A stretch of 64,000 nt of DNA, taken from assembly GCF_029541745.1 (NCBI RefSeq), contig NZ_CP089746.1:1240001-1304000 (forward strand), read 5' to 3'. Position 1 is the first letter of the stretch. Every line of letters starts with the position of its first letter. This DNA is from Streptomyces sp. LX-29 (lineage in GTDB: Bacteria > Actinomycetota > Actinomycetes > Streptomycetales > Streptomycetaceae). Shown here one piece after another: positions 1-11,268 of this stretch. The position numbers were made by a program, and so were the translations under genes. The notes beneath the pieces were generated by a model. It saw only the letters and a list, made by a program, of their open reading frames with translations, searched no databases and was not told the DNA's origin.

Positions 1-367
1 TGACGGCGCCGACCGGCTGGACGTCGCAGTAGCCGGACTCCCTGCCGAGCCGCCAGACCTGCTCCACGACGCCCGCGGTGTCGGCGACCGGGAAGGTGTT
101 GGCCATCGCGTGCACGGCGGTGTAGCCGCCGACCGCGGCGGCCTTGGTGCCGGTCAGCACGGTCTCGGAGTCCTCGCGGCCCGGCTCGCGCAGATGGGTG
201 TGGAGGTCGACCAGGCCGGGCAGCAGGATCTGGCCCGCGGCGTCGACGACGGTGGCCTCGCCGGCCTCCAGGTCGGTGCCGACGCGCGCGATGGTCTCGC
301 CCTCGATCAGGACGTCCTGCGGTTCGCCGCCGAGGACCCGCGCACCGCGGATAAGAATCGTGCTCAT
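1..367 (-). CDS. pyrC: Dihydroorotase, N-terminal part (cut by window edge)
   Basis: Only the first ~122 residues are present; the gene runs off the left edge. It should close carbamoyl-aspartate to dihydroorotate, step three of de novo UMP synthesis. The protein starts MSTILIRGARVLGG and carries the amidohydrolase metal motif LVDLHTHLREPG (His-x-His) near residue 60, followed by an alanine/glycine-rich GTKAAAVGGYT stretch typical of class I dihydroorotases. The ATG lies two bases after the pyrB stop, so it is very probably translated from the pyrR-pyrB-pyrC mRNA. Identity is secure; the missing C-terminus cannot be judged. Confidence 0.93.
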   Translation of the reverse strand, partial: MSTILIRGARVLGGEPQDVLIEGETIARVGTDLEAGEATVVDAAGQILLPGLVDLHTHLREPGREDSETVLTGTKAAAVGGYTAVHAMANTFPVADTAGVVEQVWRLGRESGYCDVQPVGAV

Positions 368-369
368 GG

Positions 370-1362
370 TTACTTGTTCTCCTCGGTGCGGGCGGTGGGG
401 GCGGCGGGGGCGGTCGGCTCGCCGTCGAGGACGGCGCCGCCGAGCAGCAGGTAGAGCACGGCCATGCGGATCGAGACGCCGTTGGCGACCTGTTCGACGG
501 CGGTGCAGCGGGGCGAGTCGGCGACCTCGGCCGTGATCTCCATGCCGCGGTTCATCGGGCCGGGGTGCATCACGATGGCGTGCTCCGGCATCCGGGCCAT
601 GCGGTCGCCGTCCAGGCCGTAGCGGCGGGCGTACTCGCGCTCGGTCGGGAAGAAGGCGGCGTTCATGCGCTCGCGCTGGACGCGCAGCATCATCACGGCG
701 TCGGACTTGGGCAGCACCGCGTCCAGGTCGTAGGAGACCTCGCAGGGCCAGGTGTGCACGCCGACCGGCACCAGGGTGGGCGGGGCGACCAGGGTCACCT
801 CGGCGCCGAGGGTGTTCAGCAGGTGCACGTTGGAGCGGGCGACCCGGCTGTGCAGCACGTCGCCGACGATGGTGATCCGACGGCCGGAGAGGTCGTGGCC
901 GACGCCGCCGGCCAGGTGGCGGCGCATGGTGAAGGCGTCCAGCAGCGCCTGCGTGGGGTGCTCGTGGGTGCCGTCGCCGGCGTTGACGACCGAGCCGCCG
1001 ATCCAGCCGGAGGTGGCGAGCCGGTGCGGGGCGCCGGAGTCGTGGTGCCGGATGACGACGGCGTCGGCGCCCATCGCCTCCAGGGTCAGCGCGGTGTCCT
1101 TCAGGGACTCGCCCTTGGAGACCGAGGAGCCCTTGGCGGAGAAGTTGATGACGTCCGCGGAGAGCCGCTTGGCGGCGGCCTCGAAGGAGATGCGGGTGCG
1201 GGTGGAGTCCTCGAAGAAGAGGTTGACGACGGTGCGGCCGCGCAGGGTGGGCAGCTTCTTGATCGGCCGGTCGGCGACTCGGGCCAGCTCCTCGGCGGTG
1301 TCGAGGATCAGGACGGCGTCGTCGCGGGTGAGATCGGCGGCCGAGATGAGGTGACGCTTCAT
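370..1362 (-). CDS. pyrB: Aspartate carbamoyltransferase catalytic subunit
   Basis: 330 aa, normal for PyrB (about 310-330). It condenses carbamoyl phosphate with aspartate, the committed step of pyrimidine synthesis in the cytoplasm. The carbamoyl-phosphate loop is visible as [13 protein letters not shown] near residue 50, [11 protein letters not shown] lies mid-protein, and HPGPMNRG near the C-terminus is the aspartate-domain signature. The last ~20 residues are a low-complexity Ala/Pro/Thr tail. No pyrI-like regulatory subunit lies nearby, so control is probably through PyrR at the leader of the first gene. It sits 92 bp downstream of pyrR and 2 bp upstream of pyrC. Confidence 0.96.
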   Translation of the reverse strand: MKRHLISAADLTRDDAVLILDTAEELARVADRPIKKLPTLRGRTVVNLFFEDSTRTRISFEAAAKRLSADVINFSAKGSSVSKGESLKDTALTLEAMGADAVVIRHHDSGAPHRLATSGWIGGSVVNAGDGTHEHPTQALLDAFTMRRHLAGGVGHDLSGRRITIVGDVLHSRVARSNVHLLNTLGAEVTLVAPPTLVPVGVHTWPCEVSYDLDAVLPKSDAVMMLRVQRERMNAAFFPTEREYARRYGLDGDRMARMPEHAIVMHPGPMNRGMEITAEVADSPRCTAVEQVANGVSIRMAVLYLLLGGAVLDGEPTAPAAPTARTEENK

Positions 1363-1454
1363 CCGGTTGCTCCGTATGTGAGGCGGTTTGTCAGGCGTGC
1401 GGACGGGCAGGCGTGGGCAGCGTCCCGGGATCGCCCGGGCGCCGCACCGGCGCG

Positions 1455-2101
<647 letters not shown>

Positions 2102-2197
2102 ACTTTAAAGGACGTCTAAATTGCGCCATTCACAGTAGCAGGCTCGGGCGGCGCGCCAGACATCACCCCTGACGGGGGAGCCCGTGGTTCATTCGGC

Positions 2198-2240
2198 TTG
2201 ACGAATGGAGATTACGCTGCGTAACCTCACAGTGAGTTAC
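2198..2240 (+). promoter_or_regulatory. bldD promoter with probable BldD self-operator
   Basis: A plausible sigma-70 promoter reads TTGACG (2198-2203), an 18-base spacer, then TAACCT (2222-2227). Overlapping and following it are inverted elements: TTACGCTGCGTAA (2212-2224) and GTTAC (2236-2240), with TCACAGTGA (2227-2235) between. BldD is known to repress its own promoter through AGTGA/TCAC-type half-sites, and the TCAC/GTGA elements here are consistent with that. The ribosome binding site GGGGAG is at 2253-2258. Confidence 0.6.
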
Positions 2241-2262
2241 CAGTCTTCGTCCGGGGAGCTTT

Positions 2263-2763
2263 ATGTCCAGCGAATACGCCAAACAGCTCGGGGCCAAGCT
2301 CCGCGCCATCCGCACCCAGCAGGGCCTCTCCCTCCACGGTGTCGAGGAGAAGTCCCAGGGCCGCTGGAAGGCCGTGGTGGTGGGCTCGTACGAGCGCGGC
2401 GACCGTGCCGTGACCGTGCAGCGCCTCGCCGAGCTGGCCGACTTCTACGGCGTCCCGGTGCAGGAGCTGCTGCCGGGCACCACGCCGGGCGGGGCCGCCG
2501 AGCCGCCGCCGAAGCTGGTGCTGGACCTGGAGCGCCTGGCCCATGTTCCGGCCGAGAAGGCGGGGCCGCTGCAGCGGTACGCGGCGACCATCCAGAGCCA
2601 GCGCGGCGACTACAACGGCAAGGTGCTGTCGATCCGCCAGGACGACCTGCGCACCCTCGCCGTGATCTACGACCAGTCGCCCTCGGTGCTGACCGAGCAG
2701 CTGATCAGCTGGGGTGTGCTCGGCGCGGACGCGCGTCGCGCGGTCCAGCACGAGGACGTCTGA
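2263..2763 (+). CDS. bldD: BldD, c-di-GMP-responsive developmental master repressor
   Basis: 166 aa, the usual BldD length. The N-terminal helix-turn-helix (about residues 8-70: QLGAKLRAIRTQQGLSL... GSYERGDRAVTVQRLAELA) binds DNA. The C-terminal domain carries the bipartite c-di-GMP signature RGD-x8-RQDD, seen as RGDYNGKVLSIRQDD near residue 121. With c-di-GMP bound, BldD dimers hold sporulation genes off during vegetative growth. It is transcribed away from pyrR, preceded by GGGGAG five bases upstream of ATG, and ends 100 bp before a strong terminator. Identity is clear from near-complete agreement with remembered Streptomyces BldD sequences. Confidence 0.97.
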   Translation: MSSEYAKQLGAKLRAIRTQQGLSLHGVEEKSQGRWKAVVVGSYERGDRAVTVQRLAELADFYGVPVQELLPGTTPGGAAEPPPKLVLDLERLAHVPAEKAGPLQRYAATIQSQRGDYNGKVLSIRQDDLRTLAVIYDQSPSVLTEQLISWGVLGADARRAVQHEDV

Positions 2764-2862
2764 CGCCCAGGCGTCGACGTCCGACGTCGAGCTGCGGGTC
2801 CACGCTGCCGTAGTCGGCCGACAGACCGGCCAACCTACGGTCCGAGAGATCTGCAGAAACGT

Positions 2863-2913
2863 GCCGCCGGGGGCGGCGGAGCCCAGCAACGGGTCTCCGC
2901 CGCCCCCGGCGGC
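2863..2913 (+). terminator. Rho-independent terminator of bldD
   Basis: A perfect 19-bp stem (2863-2881 with 2895-2913, GC-rich, GCCGCCGGGGGCGGCGGAG on the left arm) with a 13-base loop, followed by TTTCACA. It lies 100 bp after the bldD stop codon. Confidence 0.85.
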
Positions 2914-3359
2914 TTTCACATGCCCGGAGGGAAGGCCCACCCGGGCCCTGGACGCCCGGGACGACCCACCCGGGCCCAGGAGTCCACCTGAGCCACAGGA
3001 GCCCCGGAGGCCCCCGCTCAGGGCCGGAACGGGGCACTCCCCGCCGGTGTCCACCACGGCTCCCGCTGAGCCGCTCAAGGCCGGGCGCCCCGGCTCGCCG
3101 ACACCGGCCGGTCGGCCGGCACCGCGCGGAGCCGCCACCTCGGCCGCACCGCGCGGGGCCGGCACTTCGACCGCAGCGCGCGGGGCCGCCATCTCGGCTG
3201 GCAACGCGCGGGGCCGGGCCCTCGGCCGGCACCGCCCGGGGACGCCACCCGATCGGCCCACTCCACCCGCCTCCGCTCTCGGACGACGGTCCCGCCTCGG
3301 GGCGGCTCGGGGCGGCACGCGGGAACCCGCCGCGCGACGTCCCGCGGACAGCGGAAACA
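2914..3359. other. Long gene-free interval between bldD and nusB
   Basis: About 450 bp lie between two terminators. Open frames exist on both strands, but they are proline/arginine/glycine-rich low-complexity translations expected of any 75-80% GC DNA; none has a good ribosome binding site or a recognisable domain. The only structure is the imperfect tandem repeat at 3120-3256, listed separately. I see no convincing gene here. Confidence 0.6.
3120..3256. repeat. Five imperfect 27-28 bp tandem repeats
   Basis: Units begin at 3120, 3147, 3174, 3202 and 3230; the core of each is CRCGCGCGGGGCCGSCA followed by a TCGRC-type end. Units one and two are 27 bp and differ at only a few positions; units three and four are 28 bp. 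The one-base change in period would break any reading frame, which argues against coding. Units contain GCGCGG, similar in flavour to the 17-bp array at 40775-40897. Confidence 0.75.
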
Positions 3360-3409
3360 CGAGCGGGCCCGGTGCCCCCACCCGTGGGTGGGGGCACCGG
3401 GCCCGCTCG
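3360..3409 (-). terminator. Terminator of the efp-nusB transcript
   Basis: A perfect 24-bp inverted repeat (3360-3383 with 3386-3409, arm CGAGCGGGCCCGGTGCCCCC plus ACCC) with a 2-base gap. On the minus strand it lies about 30 bp after the nusB stop and is followed by GTGTTTCC. The symmetry means it could stop traffic from either side. Confidence 0.88.
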
Positions 3410-3440
3410 ACTGCCATCGGTCGCCGTGCGCCGCGAGTGG

Positions 3441-3875
3441 CTACTGCTCCTCGCGACGGAGGCTGGGCTTGAGCTCCTTGAGCCGACCGAGGAGCCCGTT
3501 CACGAAGGACGGGGAGTCGTCCGTGGAGAACTCCTTGGCGAGCTGCACCGCCTCGTCGATCACCACGGCGTCCGGGGTCTCGTCTTCCCAGATCAGCTCG
3601 TACGCACCGAGCCGGAGGATGTTGCGGTCGACGACCGGCATCCGGTCCAGCGTCCAGCCCACCGCGTAGGTGGCGATCAGCTCGTCGATCCGGGAGACGT
3701 GCTCCGCGTACCCCTCGACCAGCCGCATCGTGTACTCGGTGACCGGCGGCTGTCGGTCGTCGGTCCGGGAATGACGGATCCAGTCGGCGAGAACGTTCCG
3801 CACGGAGCTACCGCGCTGGTCGGCCTCGAAGAGGATCTGGAAGGCGCGCTTCCGGGCCTTGTTACGGGCGGCCAC
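3441..3875 (-). CDS. nusB: Transcription antitermination factor NusB
   Basis: 144 aa, typical for NusB. It binds boxA RNA with S10 (NusE) and supports antitermination of rRNA operons. The all-helical fold is seen in RKRAFQILFEADQRG at the N-terminus, VDRNILRLGAYELIWEDETP in the middle, and the final AVQLAKEFSTDDSPSFVNGLLGRL helix pair (two overlapping halves, typical NusB ending). It starts with GTG two bases after the efp stop, so efp and nusB are coupled. It ends just before the strong hairpin at 3360-3409. Confidence 0.95.
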   Translation of the reverse strand: MAARNKARKRAFQILFEADQRGSSVRNVLADWIRHSRTDDRQPPVTEYTMRLVEGYAEHVSRIDELIATYAVGWTLDRMPVVDRNILRLGAYELIWEDETPDAVVIDEAVQLAKEFSTDDSPSFVNGLLGRLKELKPSLRREEQ

Positions 3876-3877
3876 GG

Positions 3878-4444
3878 TTAGCTGCTCACCCGGCCGAGGT
3901 ACTCGCCGGAACGGGTGTCGACCTTGATCTTCTCGCCGGTCGTGATGAACAGCGGGACCTGGATCTCGTAGCCGGTCTCCAGCGTGGCGGGCTTGGAACC
4001 GCCGGTGGAGCGGTCGCCCTGGACGCCCGGCTCGGTGTGCTGGATGGTGAGCTCGACGGCGGCCGGGAGCTCGACGTAGAGCACCTGGCCCTCGTTCTGG
4101 GCCACGACGGCCTCGAAGCCCTCGATGAGGAAGTTGGCGGCGTCACCGACGGTCTTGCGGTCGATGTGCAGCTGGTCGTAGGTGTCCATGTCCATGAAGA
4201 CGAAGTAGTCGCCGTCCATGTACGAGAACTGCATACCGCGCTTGTCGACGTTGGCCGTCTCGACCTTCACGCCGGCGTTGAAGGTCTTGTCGACGACCTT
4301 GCCGGAAAGCACGTTCTTGAGCTTGGTACGGACAAAGGCAGGGCCCTTGCCGGGCTTGACGTGCTGGAACTCGACGACGGACCAGAGCTGGCCGCCTTCG
4401 AGCTTGAGCACCATGCCGTTCTTGAGGTCGTTCGTGGATGCCAC
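3878..4444 (-). CDS. efp: Elongation factor P
   Basis: 188 aa, three beta-barrel domains as in all EF-P. It enters the ribosomal E site and relieves stalling at polyproline. The functional loop reads [11 protein letters not shown], putting Lys33 at the tip inside the near-palindromic PGKGPA motif. This is the actinobacterial class reported to work with an unmodified lysine, rather than the beta-lysylated or rhamnosylated types; I see no epmA/epmB/earP-like neighbour. GTG start with AGGAGA ten bases upstream. First gene of the efp-nusB pair; 65 bp separate it from the M24 gene upstream. Confidence 0.96.
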   Translation of the reverse strand: MASTNDLKNGMVLKLEGGQLWSVVEFQHVKPGKGPAFVRTKLKNVLSGKVVDKTFNAGVKVETANVDKRGMQFSYMDGDYFVFMDMDTYDQLHIDRKTVGDAANFLIEGFEAVVAQNEGQVLYVELPAAVELTIQHTEPGVQGDRSTGGSKPATLETGYEIQVPLFITTGEKIKVDTRSGEYLGRVSS

Positions 4445-4509
4445 GGTTGCGGAATCTCCTGGACTGCAGCTGATGGGACCAGAAGATGCCGTGCGCGGCG
4501 GCCCGTAGG

Positions 4510-5658
4510 CTACAGCGCGAGCAGCTCCTTGGTCGTGATGGTGAGTAGCTCGGGTCCGCCATCCGCCTCGGGGCGGACGACGAGCGTGTCATCGATCCGG
4601 ACGCCGCCCCTCCCGGGGAGGTGGACCCCCGGTTCGACGGTGACCGGCACGCAAGCGTCCAGTTTACCCATGGCTGACGGTGCGAGCCTCGGCTCCTCGT
4701 CTCTTTCGAGGCCCACGCCGTGCCCGGTGCGCGCGCCGAACCCCTCGCCATGGCCCGCGGCCTCCAGCACCTGACGCGCCGCGCGGTCCACCTCGCGGTA
4801 CTCCACCCCGGGTTGCAGCGCCTCCCGCCCGGCCCGCTGGGCTGCGAAGACCAGCTCGTACAGCTCGATCTGCCAGTCGGCCGGCGAGGTGCCGATGACG
4901 AACGTACGGCCCACCTCACAGCGGTAGCCCCGGTAGTTCGCCCCCAGACAGATGCACAGGAAATCGCCCTCCTCGACCCGCCGGTCGGTGGGTATGTGCC
5001 CGGCGCGCCCCGCGTGCGGACCCGAGCCGACGATGGTGGGGAAGGCCGGACCGGTCGCCCCGTGGTCGATCAGTCGACGGTCCAGCTCCAGCGCCAGATG
5101 GCGCTCCGTGCGGCCCACCAGGATCGACTCCAACAGCTCGCCGAGGGCCTGGTCGGAGATCTCGGCGGCGATCCGCAGCGCGGCGATCTCCGACTCGTCC
5201 TTGACCACGCGCTGCTGCTCCACCGCGCAGTCCAGATCGGTGAGACGCAGCCGCGGGGCGGCCGCGGCGAGGGCACGGTGCCGGGCCACGCTCAGATCGT
5301 GCTCCTCCACGGCGAGTGAGCCCGCGCCCGCCTCCGCCGCCATGCCGGCCCCGGCCACCGCCGCGTCGCCGCCCACCGCGGGCACCGCGACCAGGCGCAC
5401 CTCCTCGTCGGGGTGGTCGCCCACCAGCTCCGCCGCCGGGTCCGGCGGGCACAGCAACAGGTCGACCGCATCCCGCCCCGGCCCCGGCTCCGGCATCAGC
5501 AGCAGCGCCGACCCGTGCGGGGCGGCCCCGCACAGATAGCGCACATTCGCCGACCGGGAGACCAGGGCGGCCTCGCTGCCCGCCGCGGCGAACCGCTCGC
5601 GGAGGCGCGTACGTCGGGCCGCGTACACCTCGGACATGCTTCCGAGCGTACGGTTCAC
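4510..5658 (-). CDS. M24-fold protein (Xaa-Pro aminopeptidase-like) with altered metal ligands
   Basis: 382 aa from a GTG start; an ATG seven codons in (5637) is an alternative, and neither has a strong ribosome binding site. The C-terminal half has the pita-bread layout of aminopeptidase [18 protein letters not shown], then [12 protein letters not shown], then [18 protein letters not shown]. In active M24 enzymes the five ligands are Asp, Asp, His, Glu, Glu. By eye the first Asp is Cys here, the second is Glu, the His (GHG) and Glu (VEPG) are kept, and the last Glu is Asp (RIDDT). The protein may therefore be catalytically weak, use another metal, or be a non-enzymatic relative. It lies upstream of efp, whose polyproline role makes the pairing suggestive. 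Confidence 0.82.
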   Translation of the reverse strand: MNRTLGSMSEVYAARRTRLRERFAAAGSEAALVSRSANVRYLCGAAPHGSALLLMPEPGPGRDAVDLLLCPPDPAAELVGDHPDEEVRLVAVPAVGGDAAVAGAGMAAEAGAGSLAVEEHDLSVARHRALAAAAPRLRLTDLDCAVEQQRVVKDESEIAALRIAAEISDQALGELLESILVGRTERHLALELDRRLIDHGATGPAFPTIVGSGPHAGRAGHIPTDRRVEEGDFLCICLGANYRGYRCEVGRTFVIGTSPADWQIELYELVFAAQRAGREALQPGVEYREVDRAARQVLEAAGHGEGFGARTGHGVGLERDEEPRLAPSAMGKLDACVPVTVEPGVHLPGRGGVRIDDTLVVRPEADGGPELLTITTKELLAL

Positions 5659-5721
5659 CGCGCGTCACGGCCGGTTGGAGTCGGCCGTACGGGCGCATCC
5701 CGGCCCCCGGTGCGGCCGCCG

Positions 5722-5817
5722 GCCCTGGTCGGGGGGCGGATGCCAGCCCTGGTCGGGGGGCGGATGCCGGCCCTGGTCGGGCGGCGGATGCCGGCCCCGG
5801 TCGGGGGCGGGCGCCGA
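5722..5817. repeat. 24-bp tandem repeat, four copies
   Basis: Units start at 5722, 5746, 5770 and 5794. The first three match GCCCTGGTCGGGSGGCGGAT plus GCCR with one or two differences; the fourth is degenerate. A 24-bp period keeps frame, and the minus-strand translation repeats DQGRHPPP, but that frame is not part of either neighbouring gene. The array lies in the 206-bp gap between the M24 gene start and the kinase-like gene stop. Confidence 0.8.
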
Positions 5818-5864
5818 CCGAGGGTGGCCGCCGCCGTCCTCCCTGTCCGGGCTCGCCGTAGTGG

Positions 5865-6737
5865 CTACCAGCTCGGCGGGCTGGCTATCGAGCGGGTGAT
5901 GACGTCGTCGAGGACGCGGGCGGTGGTGGCCACGTCGAAGCCGGAGTTGTCGATGATGGGAAGGCCGGAGCTGTACCAGCCGGCCATCCGGCCGTGGATG
6001 CGGGCGACCTCCTCGTCGCTGAGCCGCCGGTTGCCGCTGCGCGCCGCGTTCCGCTCCAGGACGATCTCCAGGCCGGGCAGGAGCACCACCGGCAGCAGTC
6101 CGGGGCCGACGTGCCGCTTCCAGCCGCCGAGGCCGACGACCGGGCGGTCCGGGAAGACCGCGTCGTCGAGGATGCAGGAGATGCCGTTGGCCAGGAAGTT
6201 CCGGGCGGCGAAACCGCAGGTGCGGCGCGCCAGCCGGTACTGGGCCTCGGAGTTGTCGTTCCACCCCGACTGCGGGTTGGCGAAGCCGGACCGCACCCAT
6301 TCGCGGACGTCGTCCAGGCTGACGTGGGCGGTCGGCACCCGCCGGCGGTCCGCCCAGTGCCGGGCGACGGTCGTCTTGCCGGCTCCCGCCGGGCCGATGA
6401 GGAGCACCGCGACCGCCGCCTGGGAGGGGTCGGCCACCGCGGTGGCGGCCGGGGCGGCCACGCCCACCGGAGGCTGCGGCTGCGGCGGGGCGGGCTGCAC
6501 CGGCCCGCCGGGCGGCAGCGGGACGTGTCCCGTCATCATCGCGGGGTCGGCGGGCGGCCCGGACGGATGGGCGGGCGGCGGCACGGGATGGTGTCCCGCG
6601 CCCTGACCGGTGCCCTGGGGGGCACCATGCGTCGCACCGTGGCCGGCGCCCTGGGGCGCGCCCTGGTTCCAGCCGACACCGGGTGGCTGCCCTGGCCCGT
6701 GGGGCGGTGGCAGCGGGGCCCCCACTGCGTGCTGCAT
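5865..6737 (-). CDS. P-loop ATP-binding protein, zeta-toxin/kinase-like fold, with Pro/Gly/His-rich N-terminus
   Basis: About 290 aa if it starts at the ATG at 6737 (GGAG nine bases upstream); a GTG at 6818 would add 27 residues. The first ~115 residues are low-complexity (GAPQGAGHGATHGAPQGTG and similar). The rest is a compact NTPase: Walker A LLIGPAGAGKTTVARHWA, a lysine/arginine-poor middle, and SLDDVREWVRSGF, which resembles the substrate region of small-molecule or zeta-type kinases. ISCILDDAVFPDRP looks like a Walker B-like segment. It follows aroQ by 160 bp in the same direction. The substrate cannot be told from sequence; a widespread conserved protein in streptomycetes by memory. Confidence 0.75.
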   Translation of the reverse strand: MQHAVGAPLPPPHGPGQPPGVGWNQGAPQGAGHGATHGAPQGTGQGAGHHPVPPPAHPSGPPADPAMMTGHVPLPPGGPVQPAPPQPQPPVGVAAPAATAVADPSQAAVAVLLIGPAGAGKTTVARHWADRRRVPTAHVSLDDVREWVRSGFANPQSGWNDNSEAQYRLARRTCGFAARNFLANGISCILDDAVFPDRPVVGLGGWKRHVGPGLLPVVLLPGLEIVLERNAARSGNRRLSDEEVARIHGRMAGWYSSGLPIIDNSGFDVATTARVLDDVITRSIASPPSW

Positions 6738-6897
6738 CCGGTGGCACTCCGTCTCGTACAGGCGGGTCTTGTCAGGCGGTTCTCGCGTGGTGAACACGGC
6801 CCTCCGGCCGGTCTCCACCGAACGGTACCCGCCCCGACCGCCGCTGTGTGCACGGCCGGAGCGACCACCTGCTGCCCACGCTGACCTGCCTACACCG

Positions 6898-10179
<3,282 letters not shown>

Positions 10180-10396
10180 CGGTGCTCCTCTTGCTCGCGC
10201 CTCGGCATACGGCGGCGCGACCTGGGGGCACCTCCCGGCCTCCGCCGGGGGCGCGCGGCCCTGGCCCGCCACCTCGATCCTCCCACGTCCGGCCTGTGAC
10301 ACCGGCACACGGTCCAGTCAGTGGACGCGAACGTGGACGCCTCCGGCCGCGTCGGGCGGCCTGACGCGCCCCGACGGGCGCCGGGGCGCGGGGTCG

Positions 10397-11248
10397 TCAG
10401 GAAGCGCGCGCCGCCAGCGCGGCCTCGCCCGCCGCGCGCATCGCGGCCAGCGGCGCCGGCCCGCGGCCGGTCATCTGCTCGACCTGGAGCACGGCCTGGT
10501 GCACCAGCAGGTCGAGCCCGCCGACGACGGCGCCGCCACGCGCCGACCAGGCGGCGGCGAGCGGGGTGGGCCACGGGTCGTAGAGCACGTCGAAGAGCGC
10601 ACCCGGGCGCTCGGGGACGGCGGCGGCCAGGGCGTCGGTGGCACCCGCCGGGGTGGTCGCGATGGTCAGCGGGGCGTCGAACGCCTCGGCGGCCCGCTCC
10701 CAGTCGGCGGTGCGCACCGCCACTCCGAGCCGCTCCCCCCACTGCCGCATCTCGGCGGCGCGCTCCGCGGAGCGGACGTACGCGGTGACCTCGCCGTCGC
10801 ACACCAGAGCCAGCGCGGCGAGGGCGGAGGAGGCGGTGGCGCCGGCGCCCAGCACGGCGGCGCGCTCCACCCGCTCGACGCCGCGCTCGCGTAGCGCGGC
10901 CACCATGCCGGGGATGTCGGTGTTGTCGCCGAGCCGGCGCCCGTCCGGGGTGAACACCACGGTGTTGACCGCCTCGACGGAGGCCGCGGTGTCGCTGACG
11001 GCGTCGAGCAGGGGTATGACGGCCCGCTTGAGCGGCATGGTCAGCGACAGCCCCGCCCACGCGCCGGCGAGCTCACCTGGCGTGCCGAGCCGCTCGAAGA
11101 AGCCCGGCAGCGCGGCCTCGTCGACCTCGAAGCGGCCGTAGGTCCAGCCGCTCAGGCCGAGTTCGGCGTAGGCGGCGCGGTGCAGCACCGGCGAGAGGGA
11201 GTGGGCGATCGGCGAGCCGAGCACCGCCGCCCTGCGGTCGTCAGACAT
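10397..11248 (-). CDS. aroE: Shikimate dehydrogenase
   Basis: 283 aa. NADPH-dependent reduction of 3-dehydroshikimate to shikimate. N-terminal substrate domain: LGSPIAHSLSPVLHRAAY, then LTMPLKRAVIPLLD with the catalytic lysine, and LGDNTDIPGMVAAL with the conserved Asn-Thr-Asp. The nucleotide-binding site AAVLGAGATASSALAALAL is a clear Rossmann glycine motif near residue 140. It follows mltG by only 20 bp, so it belongs to the alaS-ruvX-mltG transcription unit and probably also leads into aroC after a 217-bp gap. Confidence 0.95.
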   Translation of the reverse strand: MSDDRRAAVLGSPIAHSLSPVLHRAAYAELGLSGWTYGRFEVDEAALPGFFERLGTPGELAGAWAGLSLTMPLKRAVIPLLDAVSDTAASVEAVNTVVFTPDGRRLGDNTDIPGMVAALRERGVERVERAAVLGAGATASSALAALALVCDGEVTAYVRSAERAAEMRQWGERLGVAVRTADWERAAEAFDAPLTIATTPAGATDALAAAVPERPGALFDVLYDPWPTPLAAAWSARGGAVVGGLDLLVHQAVLQVEQMTGRGPAPLAAMRAAGEAALAARAS

Positions 11249-11268
11249 CTGCTCTCTCTGTCCGGCCT

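Noticed and set aside
3120..3256. CRISPR-like regular repeat
   Set aside because: Units are adjacent with no spacers, imperfect, and no cas genes are in the window.
10180..10308. N-terminal extension of chorismate synthase from ATG 10308
   Set aside because: The 43 extra residues are low-complexity and have no ribosome binding site; TTG 10179 has GAGGAG and starts at the family N-terminus.
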